The position numbers were made by a program, and so were the translations under genes. A stretch of DNA of 12,830 nucleotides, taken from Deltaproteobacteria bacterium (GTDB lineage Bacteria > Desulfobacterota > DSM-4660 > Desulfatiglandales > Desulfatiglandaceae). The DNA is taken from contig DUZB01000067.1 of assembly GCA_013349725.1 (NCBI GenBank), forward strand, positions 92-12,921. Reading direction: 5' to 3'. Each line of letters starts with the position of its first letter. The first letter of the stretch is position 1. Below, one piece after another: positions 6,465 to 12,677 of the stretch. The notes under the pieces were generated by a model, which saw only the letters and a list, made by a program, of their open reading frames with translations, ran no database searches and had not been told where the DNA came from.

Positions 6465-7411
6465 TGAAGAACCCCATGCCCCATGCCGGCTTTGATTTCA
6501 TCCCAAAATTGGATATTTTCATTCCGGTCGACAGGCTGATCCGGTTCAAATGCCGTTTGCCGGATCTTGTGGCGCTGGCTTAAGAAAGTTTCAAAATCTC
6601 TTGCCTGTTCCGGAAGATACACAGGCGCCATTTTATCATAAACAATGGTAGCGCCGGGCGAGGTTTTTAATCCGGCTTCTTTCCAGTTCCAGTACTGGGA
6701 CAAAGCGACAATGCGGTCGCCCACATAAATGGCTTCATTGAGTTCGTGCGTGACGATAAAAATCGTATATGGCGGCGGTTCGCCCCGTCCTTTTGCAGCA
6801 CAGTTCTCGCTGTAAAGGGTCAGGAGCATTTTCTGGAGTTCTTCACGGGTCGCCTCATCCAGGGCGCCGAAGGGCTCATCCAAAAGGAGAATTTCCGGTT
6901 TCATGATCAGCGCCTGGGCGATGGCCACACGCTGCCGCATGCCGCCGGACATTTCATGGGGATAAAGATGCAGCGCCTTACCTAATTTAAGCGTCTCAAG
7001 AAGTGCATCGGCCTGGACAAGATGCTCTTTCCGCAGATTCCGCCACTTGAAAAAATGAAACATGCGGAATGCCAGACTGGTCTGATCCAGCATCAGACCG
7101 ATGGCCACATTCTCCCTTGCGGTGAGAAAAGGAAAGAGGGAATAATTCTGATAAACAATTCCGCGGTCCCGCCCCGGGCCGTCCACAGTCCGGGCATCGC
7201 CGCTGACCGATGAGGTCATGATCACTTCACCCTTGCAGGGAGGATGGGTTCCAATGATGGCCCTGAGCAGTGTCGATTTTCCGCAGCCGCTGGGTCCCAC
7301 CAGGGATACGATTTCGCCGCGGATGATTTTTAAATTGATATCAAAAAGCACCCGGTTTGAACCGAACCAGTGGCTGATGCCTCTGCATTCAAGAACGATT
7401 TCCACGTTCAT
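6461..7411 (-). CDS. NitT/TauT-type ABC importer, ATP-binding subunit
   Basis: Nucleotide-binding subunit of an importer of the nitrate/sulfonate/taurine class (COG1116). It powers transport across the inner membrane together with the permease encoded just upstream. All motifs are present: Walker A G-P-S-G-C-G-K-S-T (39-47), Q-loop Y-Q-N-Y (87-90), signature M-S-G-G-M-R-Q-R (154-161; the M-S-G-G-M form is a mild variant of L-S-G-G-Q seen in this class), Walker B I-L-L-L-D-E-P (174-180), D-loop G-A-L-D (182-185) and switch His222. At 316 residues it is about 50 longer than SsuB/TauB. The extra ~80-residue C-terminus is not a CBS or TOBE pattern I recognise and could contact the AAA+ protein. 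The start at 7411 has a weak GGGATGG upstream and lies 20 bp after the permease stop. Its stop overlaps the AAA+ start by four bases. Confidence 0.95.
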   Translation of the reverse strand: MNVEIVLECRGISHWFGSNRVLFDINLKIIRGEIVSLVGPSGCGKSTLLRAIIGTHPPCKGEVIMTSSVSGDARTVDGPGRDRGIVYQNYSLFPFLTARENVAIGLMLDQTSLAFRMFHFFKWRNLRKEHLVQADALLETLKLGKALHLYPHEMSGGMRQRVAIAQALIMKPEILLLDEPFGALDEATREELQKMLLTLYSENCAAKGRGEPPPYTIFIVTHELNEAIYVGDRIVALSQYWNWKEAGLKTSPGATIVYDKMAPVYLPEQARDFETFLSQRHKIRQTAFEPDQPVDRNENIQFWDEIKAGMGHGVLQ

Positions 7412-7431
7412 ACAACCATCCCGCCAATCGT

Positions 7432-8235
7432 TTATTTTTCGTTCACATACCAGGCAAAGCCTGCCCGCTGGATGACCCTGAGCAGATAATCCATTGCAAA
7501 CCCGAATGCAGCCAGCAGCGTGAGATACGGATATACCACATTCATGTTCAGGAGCCGGGACTGAAGCCGGATACGATATCCGAAGCCCACATCTCCCACC
7601 ACCATTTCCGCTGCAATAAGGTACACCATGGCCGGACCGATCTGGAGGCGAACGGCATCGATAATTTTTGGGGCAATCTGCTGAAAGATGATATTCCAGA
7701 CAAGTTCCGTCTGTGACGCACCCAGGGTATACGCCTTAAACAACATTTCCTCATGCACTTCTTTCACCGACAGGTAAACCGACTGCGCCAGCGTCGGCAG
7801 AATTCCGAAAGTAATCATGGCGACAAACATATTCGTATCCGTACCCACCATTACAAAAAAAACAGCCAGTGCCGCGGTGGGAGGGATTTTAGCCAGAAGC
7901 GACAGAGGAGGGGCCAGAAGCGATTCGAAAACCGAAAAGCATCCCATCATCAATCCCAGGATAACAGCACCGGCAATCCCATAAAAAAGGCCCAGAAACA
8001 ATCGATAAGCAGTGGCTTTGGAATCAACCACAATCCATCGTTCATCAGAGCGGGGGTTGATTTCGATGATTTTATGAACGCCGTCTTTCAACTGGGACCA
8101 TGCGGGAATCGTTGAATCCTGCGGGTTTCTCAGATGCTGTACATAAGAAACCAGCGTGTACAGCAAAAGGAGAATCATTACGGACAGGACGCCTAGCAGC
8201 AGGCGCCATTTTTTTTGAATTGGTCGACGAATCAT
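7432..8235 (-). CDS. NitT/TauT-type ABC importer, permease subunit
   Basis: 267-residue integral inner-membrane protein of the SsuC/TauC class (COG0600). Hydrophobic segments are visible at about 11-31, 78-100, 106-130, 134-156, 200-220 and 233-253. The cytoplasmic EAA-type coupling loop is recognisable near 163-192 as E-M-L-F-K-A-Y-T-L-G-A-S with I-A-P after it; this loop docks on the ATPase. The first periplasmic loop (about 32-75) is charged and longer than in TauC. The ATG at 8235 follows the solute-binding protein stop by 24 bp, with no strong ribosome binding site, so translation probably depends on coupling. The substrate cannot be read from the permease. Confidence 0.95.
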   Translation of the reverse strand: MIRRPIQKKWRLLLGVLSVMILLLLYTLVSYVQHLRNPQDSTIPAWSQLKDGVHKIIEINPRSDERWIVVDSKATAYRLFLGLFYGIAGAVILGLMMGCFSVFESLLAPPLSLLAKIPPTAALAVFFVMVGTDTNMFVAMITFGILPTLAQSVYLSVKEVHEEMLFKAYTLGASQTELVWNIIFQQIAPKIIDAVRLQIGPAMVYLIAAEMVVGDVGFGYRIRLQSRLLNMNVVYPYLTLLAAFGFAMDYLLRVIQRAGFAWYVNEK

Positions 8236-8259
8236 TGATGATTAGCTCAGCGAGTGTAT

Positions 8260-9327
8260 TTATTGTTTGACCTTCTCGATATACGACGGATCCAGTCGAA
8301 GTTCGGCAGGTTTTTTCTCATCCCTGCCGCCGTAACCGATAACCGGCGATTTAGGCACAATTTCATGATCCACGCAGAAACCGACCACTCGTTTCATGAT
8401 ATCCCTGGTTTCCGGGGATGTCAGCACGCGAATGCCGTCTTCGGGGTCGGCGTAAAACTGTGTTTGCTTAACAACTTCCCGCATGGACTGGAGGTTGAGA
8501 TTGGAAAACTTCTCACCCAGTGCGATGAGTGTATCGTCCCGGGTGGCAGGGTCAGCCATTCGACCATTAATGGCGTAAAACACATCTGCAATCGCGCAGG
8601 CAAAAGCTTCTCCGCCCGGTTTATCAAGGGAAGCCTGGGCGACAGCGACCATATCGATGATCTCTCCGGGAATTTTGGTGGAGTCGAACAGGACCCTGGC
8701 ATCTTTTCGTTTATTCAGCGTTTCAAGAACAAAAGGGTTCCATACCACAATGGCGTCGAACCCGCTTTTTTTCTGCTGCATGGCAACGGCCGCCGCCGCA
8801 GGGTCCATGTTGGTAAAGGTATAGTCTTTTTCCTTTTCTCCCAGCAGTTCCAGGTTTCTTGCAAAACAGTACTCGGATACGGTTTTGGCGAGGCCGTAAA
8901 CGCGCTTTCCCCGAAGCTGTTTGACATCGCTGATACCCCCGCTCACGATGCAGGCATCCGCGCCGAAGCTGGTGGATGTGGGCAGTATGGCAACAGAGGC
9001 ACGGCTCAAACTGGGGTTCAAAATATCCATGTTGGTAATGCAGACGGCATCGCACTGATTGGCGCCGTACATGACCAGGCAGGAATCATAATCCGCTTCT
9101 TTCAACACAATATCCACCCCCCACTTGTCTTCAATGGGGCCGGTTTTTCCTTTTTTCCCGTCAATGAGTTTGACCTCGTCCGCCACCCCGAATGTACTCC
9201 ATGAGGGGTATTCGCTCCATGCAATGGAAAATTCCGGCAACTCTTTGGAAAACCCATTCGAGCAGATCAGCAGCCCCGCAGCGATCAATACGGCCAAAAA
9301 AATAAACAAATGCTGTTTTCCCTTCAT
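8260..9327 (-). CDS. Periplasmic solute-binding protein of the NitT/TauT importer
   Basis: 355 residues with an N-terminal Sec signal peptide: basic M-K-G-K, hydrophobic core 7-22, probable cleavage after G-F-S near 27. A Cys at 22 is preceded by L-L-I, which is a poor lipobox, so a free periplasmic protein is more likely than a lipoprotein. The mature part has the two-lobed type 2 binding-protein pattern (NMT1/SsuA-like). It includes Y-D-S-C-L-V-M-Y (80-87), C-D-A-V-C-I-T-N-M-D (92-101), the hinge-type L-R-G-K-R-V-Y-G-L (138-146), and D-A-I-V-V-W-N-P-F-V (191-200). The start at 9327 is chosen because GGGAGG lies seven bases upstream and a signal peptide follows directly; longer frames upstream run antisense-free but out of phase through the PspA-like gene. 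An 82-bp leader with a small hairpin separates it from that gene. Ligand unknown; sulfonates, nitrate-like anions or organic amines are all possible. Confidence 0.93.
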   Translation of the reverse strand: MKGKQHLFIFLAVLIAAGLLICSNGFSKELPEFSIAWSEYPSWSTFGVADEVKLIDGKKGKTGPIEDKWGVDIVLKEADYDSCLVMYGANQCDAVCITNMDILNPSLSRASVAILPTSTSFGADACIVSGGISDVKQLRGKRVYGLAKTVSEYCFARNLELLGEKEKDYTFTNMDPAAAAVAMQQKKSGFDAIVVWNPFVLETLNKRKDARVLFDSTKIPGEIIDMVAVAQASLDKPGGEAFACAIADVFYAINGRMADPATRDDTLIALGEKFSNLNLQSMREVVKQTQFYADPEDGIRVLTSPETRDIMKRVVGFCVDHEIVPKSPVIGYGGRDEKKPAELRLDPSYIEKVKQ

Positions 9328-9356
9328 AAACGATCCTCCCTTTGTCATCGTGTTTT

Positions 9357-9375
9357 GTCGGCCCTGCGGGCTGAC
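9357..9375 (-). promoter_or_regulatory. Small hairpin in the leader between the PspA-like and binding-protein genes
   Basis: In the minus-strand RNA, GTC-A-GCCC pairs with GGGC-C-GAC around a GCA loop (one A-C mismatch). There is no U-run after it, so it is not a terminator. It could stabilise or process the downstream mRNA so that the binding protein is made in excess over the other subunits; this is inference. Confidence 0.35.
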
Positions 9376-9409
9376 GGCATAATAATTGGGCGACGGAATG
9401 GATACGCGC

Positions 9410-10243
9410 CTACTCGGGCAGTGCAAAAGTTTTGTCGGTTGCGGTTTCCTTCGTCTCCAATATTGCCCGGTCCGTCTCTGCGGCAAGCCCGACCAGCGCA
9501 TCAAACTCACTGCTGCTTGAAGTTTTTCTTGCATATTCCAGGAATTCGGCTTCCTGGGCCCTGGTATCCGTCCCTGCCAATTCCGTTGATATACGGGCCT
9601 CGGCTTTGATTTCCTGACGCAGTTCCCGCATTTGCTGTAATTCCCGGGCTGAACCGTCTTCCGCAATGCCTGAAAATGCGTCGGCAATATCCTTTTCCTG
9701 TTTGGCGGTAATCACGTCGGCAATGGTGTCCGCTGCTTCCGACTTTATTTTCTCAATATCCCGGATCAACTGGTGAAGATTGACCTTATGCTCCGCGATC
9801 CGCTTGCCGTAGCCGTCGATATCCGCCTCCAGTTCATCGATGCGGGCCTGTTTTTCCGCCAGGGTGGAAGAAAAATCATTGTAGGCGCTGAGGCATTTCA
9901 TATAATCTTCGTCGTGCTGGATCTCTTCTTTGGATTTGCCGGCTGCCTGCAGCACATTGACTTTCTGCTTGGCCTTTGCCAGGGCGCCGGCTTTTAAATC
10001 CTCAAGCCGCTTTACCTCATCGGTCAGCGATTTCACCTTGGCAAGCTTGTTTTCCTGCTGGGCAATCAATCCGGCAACGGCTTGTTTGTACTGATGGATC
10101 TGGGTCGTCTTGTCGTTGACAATCGCATCAAACTTGGCCCGGATCACATGCGGATTGGTATCCAGCGTCTTTCGGGCGGAATCAAGCTGCCCGGTCATGA
10201 GATACCCCACGGCTTTAATCCATCTGGTAAGTGCAGAGAACAT
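9410..10243 (-). CDS. PspA/IM30-like coiled-coil protein (ESCRT-III superfamily)
   Basis: 277 residues, no signal peptide or transmembrane segment, almost entirely helical. The first ~18 residues (M-F-S-A-L-T-R-W-I-K-A-V-G-Y-L-M) form an amphipathic helix such as PspA/Vipp1 proteins use to bind membranes. A long charged coiled coil runs from about 45 to 95 and again from 117 to 190 (A-Y-N-D-F-S-S-T-L-A-E-K near 120-131, E-L-E-A-D-I-D near 137-143). Then comes a segment A-D-A-F-S-G-I-A-E-D (187-196), resembling the PspA element before its last helix, and the polar tail 197-277 is longer than in E. coli PspA (222 residues). Known family role: polymerising on stressed inner membrane to keep it tight. 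GGGAGG (complement of 10252-10257) gives a strong ribosome binding site inside the 3' end of the upstream gene, only 3 bp away. No PspF, PspB or PspC is nearby. Confidence 0.75.
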   Translation of the reverse strand: MFSALTRWIKAVGYLMTGQLDSARKTLDTNPHVIRAKFDAIVNDKTTQIHQYKQAVAGLIAQQENKLAKVKSLTDEVKRLEDLKAGALAKAKQKVNVLQAAGKSKEEIQHDEDYMKCLSAYNDFSSTLAEKQARIDELEADIDGYGKRIAEHKVNLHQLIRDIEKIKSEAADTIADVITAKQEKDIADAFSGIAEDGSARELQQMRELRQEIKAEARISTELAGTDTRAQEAEFLEYARKTSSSSEFDALVGLAAETDRAILETKETATDKTFALPE

Positions 10244-10246
10244 GGT

Positions 10247-11011
10247 TTATTCCTCCCTAATATCATTTACAGCGACATCGTGACTACGAACTTCATTTTC
10301 CAAAGCCATCATGCGTTGTTTTACTTTTCCGGCCACTTCAAGGTTCTGATCAAGCTCTTTTCGGATACCCGCCAGGTCCGATTCCCGGGAGGCCTCATCC
10401 AACCCCATCAATTGGATACTGGCCAGAACATTGCCCAGCTTATGGATACTTTCGGCAACCTCTTCAATAATGCCCTCCCGCCTGGCCAGTATCGGGTCCC
10501 GGGCGGCAACGGTGGTCATCCGTGAAGCAGTGTAACTGAGATCGAGCGTATTCTCAAGGGAAAACACACATTGCTTGAAAAGCTGATCCACGCCGGACAG
10601 GATGTCTATGGTTGCCGGGCTGTTCAGCACGCCGGACCACGATTTGCCTTCTTCAAACGCCTTTGCCATGGTCCTTAGATCCCTGAGGCAGGCTTCTGTT
10701 CGCGGGTCTCCATCCGCTGACAGGCGGGCATCCAGTTCATCGAGCGCCTTTTCCCTCTCGGCCATGGCTTCCCGCTGAAGGGATTCAAGAACATTTTCGG
10801 CCAGGGAACGGTTGCCCGTAAACAGGTTGGTCAAAAAATACCCCGCAGCCCCAAGAACGCAGGCAATACCCGCAAAGATGCCGATGCCGGAAGGGATGCT
10901 GAAAGCCCAAAGGACAGCCAGGTCCGTTACACCCGCTAAAAAAGGAAAAAGGGTCAGCGGACTCGACAGGAGTTTTAGAAAATATTTCTTTTTGAATTTT
11001 GCTATGGCCAT
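10247..11011 (-). CDS. Two-TM membrane protein with cytoplasmic coiled coil, first gene of operon
   Basis: 254 residues from ATG 11011. A GTG at 11023 would add four residues but has no ribosome binding site, whereas GGTGG precedes the ATG at a loose distance. After a basic start (K-F-K-K-K) come two hydrophobic helices, about 16-36 and 41-64, joined by S-I-P-S-G, forming a membrane hairpin with both ends inside. The remaining 190 residues are charged and helical (E-S-L-Q-R-E-A-M-A-E-R-E-K near 79-91; a second coiled coil near 205-240). I do not recognise the family. The topology recalls XpaC-like or PspB/C-type anchors, but no signature proves this. Its stop lies 3 bp before the PspA-like ATG, so the two are translated together and probably interact, with this protein holding the PspA-like polymer at the inner membrane (inference). 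Confidence 0.8.
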   Translation of the reverse strand: MAIAKFKKKYFLKLLSSPLTLFPFLAGVTDLAVLWAFSIPSGIGIFAGIACVLGAAGYFLTNLFTGNRSLAENVLESLQREAMAEREKALDELDARLSADGDPRTEACLRDLRTMAKAFEEGKSWSGVLNSPATIDILSGVDQLFKQCVFSLENTLDLSYTASRMTTVAARDPILARREGIIEEVAESIHKLGNVLASIQLMGLDEASRESDLAGIRKELDQNLEVAGKVKQRMMALENEVRSHDVAVNDIREE

Positions 11012-11058
11012 GAATTTCGCCACCAGGGGAGCAGGAACTTTCTTTTAACGTCAAGAAG

Positions 11059-11087
11059 AATTGAAACCAGCAGGACATTGGTGTCAA
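11059..11087 (-). promoter_or_regulatory. Candidate sigma-70 promoter for the six-gene operon
   Basis: On the minus strand a consensus -35 box TTGACA (complement of 11082-11087) is followed after 17 bp by TCAATT, a weak -10 box (three of six matches). It lies about 50 bp before the first ATG. The spacing is right and the -35 is perfect, but the poor -10 keeps this tentative. No IHF site or sigma-54 GG/GC pair, as would be expected for a PspF-controlled operon, was seen. Confidence 0.3.
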
Positions 11088-11468
11088 CAACAAATCTTCG
11101 ATTCGTGTTTATTTGGATTCCACTTCGAAAAAAGTGTAAACTGAGAAATGAAGGATGCCAACAAACCGATCATCTTCTCCATTTGGCGTTTTCGCAACCG
11201 TTCACGGGTTCCAGTGTTCAGGTTTCCCTCTGCACTCCGTTCATAGTGACGCCGTGAGTCGTTTTCTCCGTCAATGCCCTCACGGGCACACTACAAACCC
11301 TCCCCGTTCCGGCCCGACACAATCGCATCCCGAAGGAAGCGACAAACCCTCGAACGTCTGCCTGTTTTCTTTTTGGACCCCAACGGCCGGGTGCCTGCAG
11401 GCTTCAATCTCAACATTCGCCCTTCTCTACTCGGGCAGTTTTATGGAAGTTGTATGTCCCTGTCTTGA
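11088..11468. repeat. Gene-free spacer, possible dispersed repeat downstream of the DUF4351 gene
   Basis: No supported gene. Plus-strand frames through it are rich in Ser, Pro, Arg, Cys and His with no domain pattern, as expected for non-coding GC-rich DNA. One reads N-I-R-P-S-L-L-G-Q-F-Y-G-S near 11415-11460. I remember that string as a recurrent spurious peptide in deltaproteobacterial genomes, which would mean the DNA is a multicopy repeat; this is memory, not a search. A small hairpin TGCCC-TCAC-GGGCA sits at 11275-11288. Confidence 0.3.
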
Positions 11469-12446
11469 TTACTGTTGCGTCCGCGCCAAACGCTTTTCCT
11501 CGGCCCAGGCCCGAATGTCATCCAGACTGGACGCTTCCAGAAATCGTTCCCCCAACTCCTCGATCTCTTCTGTGCTTAAACCGAAAAGAATCGGGGGCAC
11601 CAAATCGGGATCCACCTGGAAACGTCTAACCATCTGCCGGGATAGAAACCTAACGGCTTCCTTTTCCATCCCCTTTTCCATCCCCTTCTCCATTCCAATC
11701 CGCTCAACGCTCGTTATATATGGCATCTTCTTCCCCTCCTCATATTCCTTAAGTGTTTCCCAGAACAGCGACTGATGCGCCTCAGGGAGATCAAGCATCC
11801 AATCGATAAAACGAAACAAATTCAATATATCATGCCTGCTGTACCCTTCGGAGTAAAGACTTTTGATCAGATGGATCTTGCTGTGCAGTCGCCGATCCGC
11901 ATCTTTTCGGGTTTCCATGGCCGCAAGGTGGGCTCGAACCACCACCGCAAAGGGATTTCTCTCGGCCGCTTCCAAAAGGCCGGGGGCCTTCCGATAATCC
12001 AGAAGCTTGACTACGGGATACCGGAACTGAACCTCGCAGCCCCATAGCCCATGGCCATACTGATCGGGCCGCCATTCCGGGTTTTCATCGGCCAGGATCG
12101 CCAGACTCACCACTTCGCGGTTATAGCGATCCAATATCCGGTAATGATACACGAACATTCGAAACGGAAAGCCCTTTTCTTTCTGCGCCTGCACTTCCAC
12201 GTGGATCAAGATCCAGGCTTCCCGGCCGTTTAACAGCCACACTTTCACAAGCTTGTCGACTCTTCGAGGTCCAATCTCCGCATCCTGAGTTATCTGCTGA
12301 AGTTCCTGGTCCAGAAACTCAGGCGGACGTTTCCAGTCAATGGCTGCATGAGCCTCAGAAAAGAACAGGCGCATGAACGGCTCAAAATAGGTTTCCAGAA
12401 TCTCTTTCCAGGGCGAGTCATAATCCGTCACTTTCTCTACTCCCAT
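11469..12446 (-). CDS. Rpn/DUF4351-type PD-(D/E)XK nuclease-like protein (putative transposase-associated)
   Basis: 325 residues from ATG 12446; a GTG at 12468-12470 would add eight residues, and neither start has a clear ribosome binding site. The N-terminus T-D-Y-D-S-P-W-K-E and the core R-R-V-D-K-L-V-K-V-W (61-70), then I-H-V-E-V-Q-A-Q (81-88), form the nuclease pattern D64...E84-x-Q86 of the recombination-promoting nuclease (Rpn/YhgA-like) superfamily. The segment M-F-V-Y-H-Y-R-I-L-D-R-Y follows. Near the end is a short run of Met-Glu-Lys-Gly repeats and then a DUF4351-like helical tail (L-S-R-Q-M-V-R-R-F, L-S-T-E-E-I-E-E-L, S-S-L-D-D-I-R-A-W). Relatives occur in many copies per genome and are often annotated as putative transposases or cytosolic proteins. 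Experimentally, Rpn proteins promote RecA-independent recombination and some act in phage defence. It is divergent from a BrnA-like gene 52 bp away. Confidence 0.85.
   Translation of the reverse strand: MGVEKVTDYDSPWKEILETYFEPFMRLFFSEAHAAIDWKRPPEFLDQELQQITQDAEIGPRRVDKLVKVWLLNGREAWILIHVEVQAQKEKGFPFRMFVYHYRILDRYNREVVSLAILADENPEWRPDQYGHGLWGCEVQFRYPVVKLLDYRKAPGLLEAAERNPFAVVVRAHLAAMETRKDADRRLHSKIHLIKSLYSEGYSRHDILNLFRFIDWMLDLPEAHQSLFWETLKEYEEGKKMPYITSVERIGMEKGMEKGMEKEAVRFLSRQMVRRFQVDPDLVPPILFGLSTEEIEELGERFLEASSLDDIRAWAEEKRLARTQQ
11660..11695 (-). repeat. Three 12-bp tandem units coding Met-Glu-Lys-Gly
   Basis: Two exact CCTTTTCCATCC units (plus strand) and a third with two changes lie in tandem and in frame inside the DUF4351 gene. 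A 12-bp period keeps the frame when units are gained or lost. Such M-E-K-G runs of variable length are a regular feature of this family as I know it, forming a linker between nuclease core and tail. Confidence 0.8.
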
Positions 12447-12498
12447 ATAATTGAATGAGTTTCTTATCACTCAGAACGTTACCGCAAAAAAAACGCTC

Positions 12499-12666
12499 AT
12501 GACAAAGGAGTTTGTCACCCCTGTAGATGAAAGCGGTTTGTTGTTCTGTGCGTCGACCACCATCCGGCTGAACGCCGAAGTTTTCGAATTTTTCAAGGCC
12601 CGGGGCAAGGGGCGGCAAACGAAAATAAATGAGGTGCTTCAGGATTATGTGGATGCGGCGAGGTGA
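12499..12666 (+). CDS. Orphan BrnA-like antitoxin (ribbon-helix-helix type)
   Basis: 55 residues from ATG 12499. The C-terminal part T-T-I-R-L-N-A-E-V-F-E-F-F-K-A-R (residues 20-35) followed by G-K-G-R-Q-T-K-I-N-E-V-L-Q-D-Y-V is the BrnA/CopG-type ribbon-helix-helix DNA-binding module, with the usual G-K-G-x-Q-T-x-I-N turn. BrnA proteins neutralise BrnT RNase toxins and repress their own promoter. No BrnT gene is on either side: upstream is the divergent DUF4351 gene, downstream a convergent surface-protein gene. This is therefore an orphan, or the antitoxin of an unrecognised partner. At 55 residues it lacks most of the longer N-terminal arm of typical BrnA. An in-frame ATG at 12451 would lengthen it by 16 residues but overlaps the divergent start region. 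There is no clear ribosome binding site for ATG 12499. Confidence 0.75.
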   Translation: MTKEFVTPVDESGLLFCASTTIRLNAEVFEFFKARGKGRQTKINEVLQDYVDAAR

Positions 12667-12677
12667 TTAAATACCGT

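Noticed and set aside
8254..9204. Long plus-strand open frame of 316 codons
   Set aside because: It is exactly antisense to the solute-binding protein, which has a signal peptide, a strong ribosome binding site and operon context. The plus frame shows no domain pattern.
9328..9687. N-terminal extension of the solute-binding protein to 475 residues
   Set aside because: The extension runs out of frame through the PspA-like gene, reads as basic low-complexity sequence and would hide the signal peptide that begins at 9327.
9409..11441. Shared 13-mer CTACTCGGGCAGT near 9409 and 11429
   Set aside because: One or two shared 13-mers are expected by chance in a window of this size, and the flanks do not match.
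11155..11775. Plus-strand frame of 206 codons
   Set aside because: Its first half is Ser/Pro/Cys-rich without pattern and its second half is antisense to the well-supported DUF4351/Rpn gene. No ribosome binding site is seen.
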